The translations under genes were made by a program, and so were the position numbers. From Flavobacteriales bacterium UBA1494 (GTDB lineage Bacteria > Bacteroidota > Bacteroidia > Flavobacteriales_E > Vicingaceae): 64,000 nt of DNA. Below the pieces are notes generated by a model. The model saw only the letters and a list, made by a program, of their open reading frames with translations, searched no databases and was not told the DNA's origin. Positions within the stretch are counted from its first letter, which is position 1. The number at the start of each line of letters is the position of its first letter. This document shows positions 1 through 10,300 of this stretch, piece after piece. The DNA is taken from positions 1 through 64,000 of the forward strand of contig CAJJAT010000028.1 of the NCBI GenBank assembly GCA_905182175.1. The letters are read 5' to 3'.

Positions 1-100
1 CACTTGGATAAACGGAAAGGTCAGTTTATTCCCCTTATATCCAGATGCTTTGTTTTATCCAAATATAAGTTAATATAGTATTCAAAACCATAGATTTCAT

Positions 101-569
101 TCATTTATCCGTTTTTAAGCGACTATAAATGACTATAAACGTTTGTTGTCGGATAAACTGACATAAGATTTGAGCCTGTGTTTCTTTTCTAGAAATTAGT
201 ACTGCAAATAAACCGCCCCACTCATAAGTTGGAACTGGGCGGTAGTAAAATGTTTTAGCATCTTCATCTTCATCTAAGATAGGTTTTAAACCAATAAATA
301 GATTTTTTTCGAGTAAATCGTATCCCTACATTTACTAAGAACAGCTCCTTTGTCTCTTTTTCTTATACTTCTATGCCTCCGCTATTGTATTCTAATCGGC
401 TCATTGCTGAGCGAATCTTTTGATTGTGCGAGGAATCATTCTCTCCCTCAAATTCTTTTCGAATACTTTCAATGTTTAATTCTTTAAACTTTGTGTTCAT
501 GTACTTTCTTTCTCCGGTTGTTTCTTCAAAATCTGCTTTTGAAGAATACAATAGAATGTACGCTTTCAA
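101..569 (-). pseudogene. Decayed gene of unknown family, two frames
   Basis: A 68-codon open frame (363-569) starts with ATG, reads MKAYILLYSSKADFEETTGE and ends in TAA. It continues past the stop with protein-like sequence (EKETKELFLVNVG). A second frame, open from 325 down to 101 and without any start codon, carries on with KNLFIGLKPILDEDEDAKTF and YYRPVPTYEWGGLFAVLISR. The order and adjacency suggest one gene broken by a nonsense codon and a frameshift. I do not recognise the family. Alternatively 363-569 could be a small gene by itself. Confidence 0.4.
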
Positions 570-664
570 TTTTTATCGAGTCTGCTGATTGTTAAATTAT
601 TTTGTAGTAGCAAGGTAATTATTAAATTCCGTTGGTACTATTTCTTTGCAAATTTTGCTGCTAG

Positions 665-1058
665 CTAAGCTATAGGTATGTAAGCAAAAGCTAGATCTGC
701 AAAAGCAAACCAAGAAGCAGAAGGCAACCTAATTACCATAGCAATTCCACTTAGCATAACAGGAAGGCAATTATGTACATAAAATTGCTTTGTTCTTTAC
801 TGCTATAACGCCCGCTACAATTGCTCTGGCCACGGTGCCGAACGAATGAGTTAAAAACACTACTAAATAAGTTAATAGTGTAAATTTTACTGTGTTTGCT
901 TGTAAACTAGGCATATCTTCTGGATTTATTCCTTCTGGCAAAGGAATAACTGTGCTGTTTAATTTGATAAGGAACAGAGTAACAATGCAACCAATCACTA
1001 ATCCGATAACTACAGCTCCAATATTTCTTAAAATTTTGATGGGGGTTAGTTCGGGGAC
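665..1058 (-). pseudogene. Broken small membrane protein gene (four-helix DUF type)
   Basis: On the minus strand one frame reads ILRNIGAVVIGLVIGCIVTL, then PLPEGINPEDMPSLQ, then HSFGTVARAIVAGVIA, and stops at 771-773. A second frame continues with LSGIAMVIRLPSASWFAFAD and LAFAYIPIA before a stop at 665-667. Spliced, this is the layout of a common Bacteroidota hypothetical membrane protein of about 130-140 residues: an N-terminal helix, a PPPEG-like loop, then W-F-x-x-x-D-L near the end. The true ATG is missing, because an in-frame TAA sits at 1059-1061. There is a frameshift near 785 and the last few residues are lost. It therefore looks like a pseudogene. The family recognition is from memory and its function is unknown. 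Confidence 0.6.
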
Positions 1059-1090
1059 TTAAAGGTAAAATAGTTGTGTTAATTGGCAAA

Positions 1091-1930
1091 TTAACCTACA
1101 ATATCTTCTTGTATTTCAAGCATGGGAGTCTCAATTTCGACTTCCATTTTCATGCGCTTGTTTAGTACGTAAATACAAACCGCCGCTATTACTATCGAAG
1201 CGGTAACAATCACATACATGTTGGTAGATCCGCCATACATTTCATGCAAATCTTCATCTATAGCCATAGAATCTGGATCGAGAAACATAAAAATAGAGGC
1301 GGTAAAATTATTTGCAAAATGAATAATGATGCAATAAATTAAACTCTTTGTTCTAGAATACACCCAACCGGCAAATGTTCCAATAATCATGGCGGTAACA
1401 AACTGCCAAGGATTTAAATGAACGAGGCCAAATAATGCTGCACTTATTAAAATTGCAGTCCAGGTAGATTTTTTTTTGAGCAAACCGTCGAGCATTATCC
1501 CTCTAAAAATGAACTCTTCAAAGAAGGGTGCCATTATAGCAATTGAAATTAATCCATAACCGTCATTCAGTTGCTCCGCCAAGTCACGAAATATTTTTTG
1601 AAACATCTCCGGCATCGGGATGCTATATCCTATTGGGCCGGTAACTCCCCATTGCAAAGCAACAGTTGCAACTACGAGTATTAAGACTACTCCAATGTCT
1701 TTAGGCTTTAGCAGATACGTTACCGTTCCTTCTTCTTTCTTTTTTAAAGAATGAAGGAGGTACAACGGAGCGGCCATTGCTAAAACATAATACACCAAGA
1801 ACGAAGGACTAATGCCCATCAGGTCGTTTAACCAATGCTGAACGGGGTAAAAAAGAATCATTCCACTAAAAATTAGACCGACGATACCAAAACTTTGCAG
1901 TGTATTCTTAGGATATGCTCTTAAATTCAT
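1091..1930 (-). CDS. CPBP family intramembrane metalloprotease
   Basis: The 279-residue protein has about seven to eight hydrophobic segments. It carries the CPBP/Abi (Rce1-like) motifs: EEFIFRG at residues 138-144, FGLVH with His171, and HFANN with His204 and Asn207. These are the metal-binding and catalytic residues of the family (PF02517), which includes type II CAAX prenyl endopeptidases and bacteriocin self-immunity proteins. Bacteria usually lack prenylated CAAX substrates, so the natural substrate is unknown. The protein sits in the inner membrane. It is transcribed away from mutS2, with a 128-bp divergent spacer. The length and all key residues look intact. Confidence 0.88.
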   Translation of the reverse strand: MNLRAYPKNTLQSFGIVGLIFSGMILFYPVQHWLNDLMGISPSFLVYYVLAMAAPLYLLHSLKKKEEGTVTYLLKPKDIGVVLILVVATVALQWGVTGPIGYSIPMPEMFQKIFRDLAEQLNDGYGLISIAIMAPFFEEFIFRGIMLDGLLKKKSTWTAILISAALFGLVHLNPWQFVTAMIIGTFAGWVYSRTKSLIYCIIIHFANNFTASIFMFLDPDSMAIDEDLHEMYGGSTNMYVIVTASIVIAAVCIYVLNKRMKMEVEIETPMLEIQEDIVG

Positions 1931-2058
1931 GAACTAAAAATAAAGAAATCTTCCAGCTTATTTGAGGCTTTTTGAGAAACGGGCCAAGGGGATGAACTAT
2001 GCACTATATTGATGGTTTTATGGTAGCATAAAGCGAGCAATTCCACTACTTTTACCGC

Positions 2059-4188
2059 ATGAGGTTCTTCGACGAAAAAACAGCAATTGATTTAGAATTT
2101 GACCAAATTAGAAGCTGGTTGGCAAACTTCTGTGTGACTGAAACTGTAGCAGATAGATTATCGAAACTTCAAACGTACAGAGATCCAAAAGAGGTGGAAT
2201 ATCGTTTGAACTTAGTTCATGAACTGCAGTTGATTCGCAACAGAGGAGTTCGTTTTCCTAGAATGGAATTTGAAGAATTGACTCGAGAGATTCAAATGTT
2301 AAACATTACCGCTTCAGTATTAGAGTTGGATGGCATTGTGAAAATTTTGGATGCCTCTAGATTTGTGAATGAGTTGTTTCTGTTTTTTAAAGAACATCGT
2401 ACCGAATATTTTGCACTTAAGACCTTGCTAGAAGGCGCACATTATACCAAGGACATCGAAAACGAAATTGATAAGATTTTAGATAAGCGGTTAAATGTAA
2501 AAGACAACGCTTCTACAGAATTACAGCACATTCGACAAAGCATTGTCACTAGAAAAAAGCAAATCAACAAAAATTTTGATAGGGCTTTAAAAACTGCGCG
2601 TGGCAAAGGCTATATAGACGATATTAGTGAAAATGTAATTGATAATCGGCGAGTTATGACGGTTATTTCAACGTTCAAGCGGCAGATAGAAGGCAGTATT
2701 TTGGGCTCTTCAAAAACAGGGTCTTTAACGTATGTTGAACCAAGGGTAAACCAAGCTTTAAACTTTGAGTTGGATCAGCTTATTGACGATGAACGAAAAG
2801 AGATTCGAAGAATTTTAGCAGAATTGACAAACTTTATGCGGTCTTATGTTGATTTAATTTCAAGTTATCAACAGATATTATGCTCATTTGATGAGGTGAA
2901 CGCAAAAGTAAAGTTGGCTCAAAAAATTAATGGTGTTCGTCCACAAATCAATCACAAAGACCAAGACTCAGATCTTATCGAAGCTTTTCACCCGATTTTA
3001 ATGGTGAAAAATGAAGCGGTGAAATTAAAAACAATTCCACAGAGTTTTGCACTGAAGAATGGGAGCCGCCTGCTGGTTATTTCTGGTCCTAATGCCGGAG
3101 GAAAATCCATTACCTTAAAAACAATGGGCTTGTTGCAGATTATGTTCCAATCTGGTTTATTGGTCCCGGTTTCTACTAAAAGTAAAATGGGCTTTTTTGA
3201 TTACATTCTTTCTGATATCGGAGACAATCAATCGATAGAAAATCAGTTGAGTACCTATAGTTATAGGTTGCAACGAATGAATTTTTTCTTGGGAAAAACT
3301 TCGTCAAAAACACTGTTGTTGCTGGATGAATTTGGAACAGGTTCTGATCCTGAACTAGGTGGTGCTCTGGCAGAGGTATTCTTTGAAACCATCTACGAGA
3401 AAGGCTGCTTTGGTGTTATAACCACACACTATTCGAATATAAAACTAAAGGCTGCACAATTACCGGAAGCTATAAACGCTAACATGATTTTTAATCGGAA
3501 TACCTTGGTGCCCGAATATCAGTTGGCAGTAGGACAACCTGGTTCTTCTTTTACTTTTGAAGTAGCACAAATGAATGGTATTCCGCATGATATGCTGAAA
3601 CGCGCAAAGGCTAAAGTCGACGGTCAAAAAATTAAATTGGATGAATTAATATCTGATTTGCAACGTGATAAATCTATTCTGCAGAAACTTAAGAAAGAAA
3701 GTTACCAAGCCAACCAAGAAATGCAGGCGAGTAAGGATGAGTTTGAGGAAAAAAGTTCGCATTACGAGGAGCGTTTAAAAACGCAACAACAGCTAATTGA
3801 AAAGAACAACAGGTTCTTGAATCATGGCAAGAAAATGAGCCAGTTTATTCAGAATTATCCTTCCAAGTCAAACCCGAAACAATCCGAGCATCTAAAAGAG
3901 TTGAAGAAGTACATTACCATTGAAAAATCTAAAATTGAGATGACGTTGCGGAAATCGCAAGAGGCAGAAAAGCTGAAACAAGCGGCTGAAAACCAAAAAG
4001 GAAACAAACAGAAGAGAGTCAGGTTAAAGCCAATTCACACGGAAAAGCCGCTGTTAGTGGGTTCTAGAGTTAAAATTGTAAACACCAAGCAGGCCGGCGA
4101 TGTTTTGAGTGTTGATGCCAAAGAAGCAACGATTGCTTTTGGGAACCTAAAGGCAAAAGTGAAGCTAGAAAAATTGATTGTGATTTAA
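2059..4188 (+). CDS. MutS2-like DNA-binding ATPase lacking the Smr domain
   Basis: The 709-residue protein has the MutS2 architecture: an N-terminal lever and clamp with coiled coil (about 1-300), then an ABC-type ATPase core. Walker A is GPNAGGKS near residue 341, Walker B is LLLLDEFGTGSDP near 416-428, and a long charged coiled coil follows (about 530-660). MutS2 proteins act on branched DNA or collided ribosomes and in many species carry a C-terminal Smr nuclease domain. Here the chain ends with a short KOW/SH3-like tail (VGSRVKIVNTKQAGDV) and no Smr motif. This fits the roughly 720-residue form that, as I recall, is frequent in Bacteroidota, so I infer that it is not truncated. Its 3' end overlaps the remains of a convergent MscS gene by 24 bp. 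Confidence 0.88.
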   Translation: MRFFDEKTAIDLEFDQIRSWLANFCVTETVADRLSKLQTYRDPKEVEYRLNLVHELQLIRNRGVRFPRMEFEELTREIQMLNITASVLELDGIVKILDASRFVNELFLFFKEHRTEYFALKTLLEGAHYTKDIENEIDKILDKRLNVKDNASTELQHIRQSIVTRKKQINKNFDRALKTARGKGYIDDISENVIDNRRVMTVISTFKRQIEGSILGSSKTGSLTYVEPRVNQALNFELDQLIDDERKEIRRILAELTNFMRSYVDLISSYQQILCSFDEVNAKVKLAQKINGVRPQINHKDQDSDLIEAFHPILMVKNEAVKLKTIPQSFALKNGSRLLVISGPNAGGKSITLKTMGLLQIMFQSGLLVPVSTKSKMGFFDYILSDIGDNQSIENQLSTYSYRLQRMNFFLGKTSSKTLLLLDEFGTGSDPELGGALAEVFFETIYEKGCFGVITTHYSNIKLKAAQLPEAINANMIFNRNTLVPEYQLAVGQPGSSFTFEVAQMNGIPHDMLKRAKAKVDGQKIKLDELISDLQRDKSILQKLKKESYQANQEMQASKDEFEEKSSHYEERLKTQQQLIEKNNRFLNHGKKMSQFIQNYPSKSNPKQSEHLKELKKYITIEKSKIEMTLRKSQEAEKLKQAAENQKGNKQKRVRLKPIHTEKPLLVGSRVKIVNTKQAGDVLSVDAKEATIAFGNLKAKVKLEKLIVI

Positions 4189-4674
4189 GCTTTCGTACCT
4201 TTCTTTTTTTTGTATAAAAAAGTTGCCTGGAATGCAAACCTCCACATTCTCCTTTGTTTTAATGTGCACAAAGAAAAATCCAATATCCCTTACTTTTCCT
4301 TTTATTTCTGAATCTTTCTCTACCATAGAAAATGGTATCACTAATTTTAAAAACGCAGTTAAAAAAAAATTAAGGTAGAGGTTATATTTTATAGAATCGA
4401 ACATTGCTCGAAAAATTCCACTCTTAAAATAGGAGATAAGCTAGTTAAAAATAGAACAATATTGGATTGGTAAACTTTCCAAATCACGAGTAAAATGGCA
4501 ATAATTATAAGTAAAAGAAGAACGTTTAGAATTATTTTGACTACTCTAATTCTTAGATTCTAGGACTTAAATTTTTCCGTTGCATTTTTAATGGTAACAC
4601 TCGAAATTAAATTGATGCGGATAAAACAACCAAAACTAGCGTTGACGCTACAATTTTGAATTTACTTCTGACAT
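4165..4674 (-). pseudogene. Pseudogene of a small MscS-type mechanosensitive channel
   Basis: Three minus-strand frames, read in order, rebuild a small (about 170-residue) MscS-like channel. From ATG at 4672-4674 comes MSEVNSK, then in a shifted frame IVASTLVLVVLSASI. Then, after stops, comes KIILNVLLLLIIAILLVIWK followed by FFEQCSIL, which corresponds to the FFAxWSILSN step of the pore region. A last frame of 79 codons contains EIKGKVRDIGFFFVHIKTKE and VEVCIPGNFFIQKK, the beta domain with the I-P-N-N-x-x-x-Q-K motif. At least two in-frame stops and two or three frameshifts make function impossible. The assignment rests on recognising the family motif order. Confidence 0.75.
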
Positions 4675-4713
4675 TTGTTTTCAAACTTAGAAATGATTCG
4701 GTCCGGAGATAAG

Positions 4714-7140
4714 CTAGAAATCGTCTCCACCGCCCGAGCTACCTCTATTTTCCCCGCCTCTTTTCTTCTTTTGATTGATGCGGTAACTGAAGGTTAATAA
4801 AAATTGTCTAGCTCTCCACTGAAAATCCGTTTCATTGTAAATGGTTTCCGTATCGGTTATAGACCTTCTTCTGCGGGAATTAAAAACATCTCTAACACTG
4901 GCAACCAATGTTCCTTTGCCTTCTAAAATATCTTTCCCCGCAGACAAGTCAAGGGAGTATACAGATTTACTTCGGCCTTGGGTCGTTTGCTGTGGAGCTC
5001 TGTATCTAAAGTTTGCTTGAGCATCAACTCCTTTAATAATTTCAGCCTTTAAGTTAGCCCGTCCACTCATCGTAAATGCTTCATTTTCTAAAACTATACC
5101 CTCGTATTCACCCTCTCGTTTTTCTCTAAAAAAGTTGGCATTTGCGTTTAAACTCACTTTTTTGGAGAAACGATAGCTTCCATTTATTTCTAAACCAATA
5201 TTGTTTTCTTTGGAAAGGTTGACCGGAAGTCGCACGGTAGTTCCATCTGGATTTGCTTGTACAATTCGGTCAATTACGTTGGTTCGGTAACGGTAGTATA
5301 CACTGGAAAAGATAGAACCCTTCTCAAAGTAGCGCAAATAACCAAATTCATAAGAATCGGTGTATTCAGGAACCAAAGCCGGATTTCCTTGCCAAAAGTT
5401 TCGATTGTTGCTAAATGTTTGAAATGGTAGTAGATATCTATAGTTTGGTCGGTTTATTCTTCGGCTATAGCTTAGTTGTAACTGCTTTTCTAAACTGAAC
5501 TTATACGTGAAAAATGCAGAAGGAAACCAATTAAAATAATCCTGCTTGACTACTTCATCTGTTAATTTTAAATCAGATTTAATGTCAGATATCTCTGCTC
5601 TAATACCCAATTGGTAAGAGAACTTTTCTATCTCGTTTCCAAATTGCAGGTAACCCGCGTAGATGTTTTCAGTAAATTCAAAATCATTGTTAAAACGAGC
5701 GTCAAGAGAAAAGGGACCGCCATTTAAATTTTCTTGAACGGAGAAGACATTTTCAATTGTTCTTAATGTTGAGCGCAGACCACCTTCAATTACTCTGTCA
5801 TTTTTTAATGGATGCACATAATCCGACTGAATTAAAATAGTTCTATTGGCTTCTACATTTGAGGTGATCTGATTTACTAAATTTCCTGAGGGTTGGAAGC
5901 TTTCGTCAATATCAGATTCCTCCAAATCATCACTTTCGCTCCATTGAAAGTCAGTAGACCATTTTCTGTCTTTTTGGTTAAAGGTTTTGGTGTAATTGAA
6001 AGAGGCTTCGACGTTTTGGCCAGTTTCATCTTCTCTATCAATTCGAGTAGATTTTTCAATTAACTCTTTTTGTGGATTTAAATCTCTGTAAGCTAATGTT
6101 GCCGTGTTTTCTTGATCCGAAATATTAAACAAACCCGAAACAGTGATGGTATTGTATTTATTCAGGAAAATGTCTGTGCCTAACCTCACATTTTGTCCAA
6201 AACTTTGTCTTTGACGTTTACTTTCTGTTTCCAGAATAGAGAGCACTGTATCATTTGCTTTAAATTCTTGATAGCTGGAACCTTCTCCAGGTGAATCTCG
6301 GTAGGAAATACCATAGGAGGTAAACAGATTAACTTTATCTGTCCTATAGTTAAGATTAAAAGCTAAACGGTAATTATCAGGATAGCCAGCCACCATTTCA
6401 AAACCTCCATTTATTCCTTTTCGTCTGTTCTTTTTTAGTACAATGTTGATTATTCCTACTTCACCTTCAGCGTCGTAGCGTGCAGATGGATTGGTGATTA
6501 CTTCAACACGTTCAATCATACTTCCTTGAAATTGGCGCAATGCGTCCGCAGTGCTTGTCCCCGTAATAGTAGAGGGTTTTCCATTAATAAGCACGCGTAC
6601 ATTTTCTGATCCTCGTAGACTAATGTTTCCATCTACATCAACTTGAACAGACGGAATATTATCTAAAATCTCAGCTGCATTAGATCCTGCATTTGCCAAG
6701 TCCTGTTCTATGTTAAATACTCGCTTGTCTAGTTTTAACTCCATTTGACTGCGGTCAGCCACTACTTCTACTTCATCAATCTGTTGGGTTGCACTTTTAA
6801 GTGAAATGGTACCCAAACTAAAGTCTTCATTTTTAACTAAAATATTCTCTTTCCTCTGTGTTTCGAAGGATAAGAAACTAAATTTAAAAATGTATCGACC
6901 CGGGCGGACATCAATTGAGAAAGCTCCTTTATCATTGCTCGCTGTTCCCCCAACTAAGCTTGTATCTCGTTGCCTATAGACCGCAACATTCGCAAATGGA
7001 ATGGCAGCCTTACTTTCGTTAAGTACTATCCCAGAAACAGAAGATTTTGTACCACCTTTTCCCGCCCCTCGCCTTGGCTGACCAATTACATTTCCGATGG
7101 TAAGAGTAAGTAGTAGAATTAAAAACGAATACTGCTGCAT
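4714..7140 (-). CDS. TonB-dependent receptor, outer membrane beta-barrel family
   Basis: The 808-residue protein begins with a signal peptide (MQQYSFLILLLTLTIGNVIG-Q). A carboxypeptidase-regulatory-like beta sandwich follows at about 30-120 (VSGIVLNESKAAIPFANVAV), then a plug domain at about 135-220 with AEILDNIPSVQVDVDGNISL and VLINGKPS, then a long barrel ending in aromatic residues and a basic, glycine-rich tail. This is the OMP_b-brl_3 type of outer membrane receptor common in Bacteroidota. Its ligand cannot be inferred, because no SusD partner, TonB or ABC gene adjoins it. It is a single-gene unit, preceded by a good -7 element. Only the barrel type is predicted, not the substrate. Confidence 0.9.
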   Translation of the reverse strand: MQQYSFLILLLTLTIGNVIGQPRRGAGKGGTKSSVSGIVLNESKAAIPFANVAVYRQRDTSLVGGTASNDKGAFSIDVRPGRYIFKFSFLSFETQRKENILVKNEDFSLGTISLKSATQQIDEVEVVADRSQMELKLDKRVFNIEQDLANAGSNAAEILDNIPSVQVDVDGNISLRGSENVRVLINGKPSTITGTSTADALRQFQGSMIERVEVITNPSARYDAEGEVGIINIVLKKNRRKGINGGFEMVAGYPDNYRLAFNLNYRTDKVNLFTSYGISYRDSPGEGSSYQEFKANDTVLSILETESKRQRQSFGQNVRLGTDIFLNKYNTITVSGLFNISDQENTATLAYRDLNPQKELIEKSTRIDREDETGQNVEASFNYTKTFNQKDRKWSTDFQWSESDDLEESDIDESFQPSGNLVNQITSNVEANRTILIQSDYVHPLKNDRVIEGGLRSTLRTIENVFSVQENLNGGPFSLDARFNNDFEFTENIYAGYLQFGNEIEKFSYQLGIRAEISDIKSDLKLTDEVVKQDYFNWFPSAFFTYKFSLEKQLQLSYSRRINRPNYRYLLPFQTFSNNRNFWQGNPALVPEYTDSYEFGYLRYFEKGSIFSSVYYRYRTNVIDRIVQANPDGTTVRLPVNLSKENNIGLEINGSYRFSKKVSLNANANFFREKREGEYEGIVLENEAFTMSGRANLKAEIIKGVDAQANFRYRAPQQTTQGRSKSVYSLDLSAGKDILEGKGTLVASVRDVFNSRRRRSITDTETIYNETDFQWRARQFLLTFSYRINQKKKRGGENRGSSGGGDDF

Positions 7141-7157
7141 ATAGATAGCTTGATGAG

Positions 7158-7165
7158 CAAAATTA
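7158..7165 (-). promoter_or_regulatory. Bacteroidota-type -7 element for the TonB receptor
   Basis: On the minus strand the octamer TAATTTTG fits the Bacteroidota consensus TAnnTTTG exactly. Its upstream edge lies 25 bases before the ATG, so a transcript would have a leader of roughly 10 nt. A weak TTCG lies about 18 bases further upstream, in place of the usual TTTG/TTG at -33. Confidence 0.5.
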
Positions 7166-7339
7166 ATTGTTTAGACGAGATCCGAAGTTATATTCCTTCG
7201 AACATGGTGAACAATAACAAAGAATCTTGAAATGGGTTCAAACTTTAGAGTTGCCCTATTTTTTAACACCTTCCTTTTGTGATAAGGTTAAACTGAATGA
7301 ACGACATTGAGTTTACCGCGCAGACATGAGTAATTTATC

Positions 7340-10300
7340 TTATTGAATTAAATTAATGTAACCTTCCATGGCCTTTTCTTCGTTTCTCCATGTTTTTACT
7401 TTTACTTTATAAACGTAAACGTCGTTATTTTGAATTTCTCCTCTGTAAGTTCCGTCCCATCCAACCGCAATATCATTTGTTTCAAAAACAATTTCTCCAA
7501 ATCTGTTGAATATTTGAAACACTACAAGTTCCTTTATTCCCCATCCTTTTAAATAAATAACATCATTTGTGCCGTCATTGTTAGGACTGAAGGTGGTGGG
7601 TATTTTAACGAACGTTTCTGGATGTATGTCTATGTTAAAATCTACATCGTACGTGAAGCAACCTAAAATATCGCTTAAGATCAGATTATAGCTTATTTTT
7701 TCAAGTGGTTGTATTCTTGGTGGCGAACAATCCAAACAGCTTAATCCATCTGTTTCTGTCCAAGTAAAGTTATAAAGGCCGGCATCAACGTAAACAGGAA
7801 GGTCTATTACATCACCAATGACGATAGTCGTATCAAAATCAGTTAAATTTAAATCATTGATTACCAAAATAGAGGCTGAATCGATCTTAAAGCAGCCATT
7901 TATGTTGTTAACTGTTATGAAATATTTTGTACTTGTAAAGGGTTGAGAAGTAATGCTTGCAAGAGTTGTGTCTGAAGTACTAACTTTTGGGAAGCTAGTC
8001 CAGCTGTAAGACCACAGGGCATTGGTGCTGTCAATTTGGATAGTCGCAAGCTCTCCTTCGCATATGGTGTCTCCAATTATAGAATATTTAGGGCTAGAAA
8101 AAAGTATGATATCCTTTATTAAGGTATCAGTGCATCCTAAAGCATTGTTTTTTACGCTGAGTTGTATGGGGTATGTGCCCGAAGAGTCAAAACTAATAAT
8201 GCCTGGTTCTTCCTGTGTTGAAGAAGTTCCATTTCCAAAATCCCAACTCCAACTGTCTGCATTTACAGACAAGTTAGACAGAGGGTAAGGGGCCAGGCAA
8301 ATTGCGGTATCAATTCCATTGTTTCTTTGAAATAGAGCCCGTACTTCGTGAATATCTATAATTGTATCTCTAGTAATTGCGCAAGAACCGTCTGAGTTTG
8401 ACAAAATAAGTTTGGCTACTGTTTGACCCGAATTTGGGACAAAGTTATATTGGTGATTAATGGGGCTTACATTTTCTAGTGAAGTTCCATCGCCAAAGTC
8501 CCACATATATTTTTCAACATCTGCGGTATCCTTTAAGGTAAATAGAACGGATTCTGATCTGCAAATCGGGCTCCCCTCTAAGTTGGTAAAGAAATTTCCT
8601 TCAGGTCCCTTTACTATAATAGACCTGGTATAAGTGCTGGCGCAATTGTACGGTGGTGGAACAGTCACAGTTTGTTGTACAGTATACGTTCCATTTGAAA
8701 TGAAAACTGTCCCTGGATTTTTGAAACTAGAAGTTCTTCCATTATCAAAATCCCATTGATATTGCAGGTTCCCCAAATAGGAACTATATGTAGTGTCAGT
8801 GAAAAGTATATTTTCATTAGGGCAAATGTATTTTAAGGTGTCAGATGTAGTAGTAAACCCAGCATCAGGATAATCTAAAACAGATATATTTACTGTTGTT
8901 TGATTTTGACATCCGGTAGCTATTTCTTCAACATCTAATTCAACTAAGAAATCTCCTTCCGTTGTAAATGTGTTAGACGGGTTTTGAATCTTATTTGAAT
9001 CTCCATCTTTAAAATCCCAATTAAAAGTTAAACTAGAACCTCTTAGTGTATAATCTGTTGCTGAAAAGTTAACCGTTGTGCCAAGGCAAATAGTTGAATC
9101 ATCAACCGTAACTATACTCAAAGGCTGGTACATAGTAATGTTTTTTCTTAGGGTGCTTGTGCAACCCAATATATCTGTTACAGTTAAAAATGGCACTAAG
9201 TTACGAGCGAAGCTAGTGTAGGTATTGCTTGTGTTTGTATCTGAGGAAGTTGTTAAATCTCCAAAATCCCAAAACCAAGAAACTAAGGTTGTATCACCTG
9301 AACTGCTGTCTGTAAAATTAACTAGAGTTGGATTGCAGATGAGAGCATCACTTATTCCAAAGTTTGTTTGAACTCCATATACCTGTACATTTTGAGAAGC
9401 AGTATCCTTACAGCCATTTATATCAGTAGCAATGAGCTGAACATCTGTGGAACCTGTCGTTTTAAACTGAACAATTTCATTTGAGAATGCTGTGGTTACT
9501 GGTCTCATTAATGAATCGGTGAATAGCCAACGATAACCGTTGTAGCAATTTTCAAATGCTCCGGTGGTAGAGTCTGCGCTTAAGTTCACATCTACATCCA
9601 CACAAAGTAATGTATCTAAGCTAATTTTAGCTTGTAGGTTTCTAATGTTAATTTGCACGGTGTCGAAGGTTGCAGCGCAGCCAGAGCTAACATCTTCTGC
9701 CCTAAGTATAACAGAATAATCTCCCGTTGCAGCGTAAGTGTGATTTGGATAATTTGTGTTGTCAATTACTCCGTCACCAAACTTCCACTGTGTGGCGTTA
9801 GAATTTAGACTGCTGTCTCTGTACTGCACTAAAAAGTCTTGATCGCAATCTTTTAGATAATCAATTTTTGCAACAGCCCCTTGCACTGTAATGTAATTTT
9901 GTCTTGTAAACGAAGTATAACAGCCGTTAAAGCCAACCGTCATGGTAACACTTTGGGGGCCTACTTCATTGTTGTACACCCAAGAAGTGTTTGCTTGTTG
10001 AAAGCAATTAAAAAGTCGATCACTTTCTGAAGAGTAATTCCAAGCATCAATACTATCCTTAATTGGGGAATTCGTTTGGTCAGAAAAATTTACTGTGTCT
10101 CCTAAGCAAACGGTTAGGTTATCGGCCGTAAAATTGGGAGTGATTTGCTCCCCAACTTTGATTTTAGTTTGGTAAGAAGTGTCTGTGCAACCTGAACTGT
10201 TGGTTACCACTAAAAACGCCAGAAATTCTCCTGTTGTGCTGTAAGTATAGCTTGCCGGAGAATTATTAACAGCATTCGAAGAGTTCCCGTCTCCATAAAA

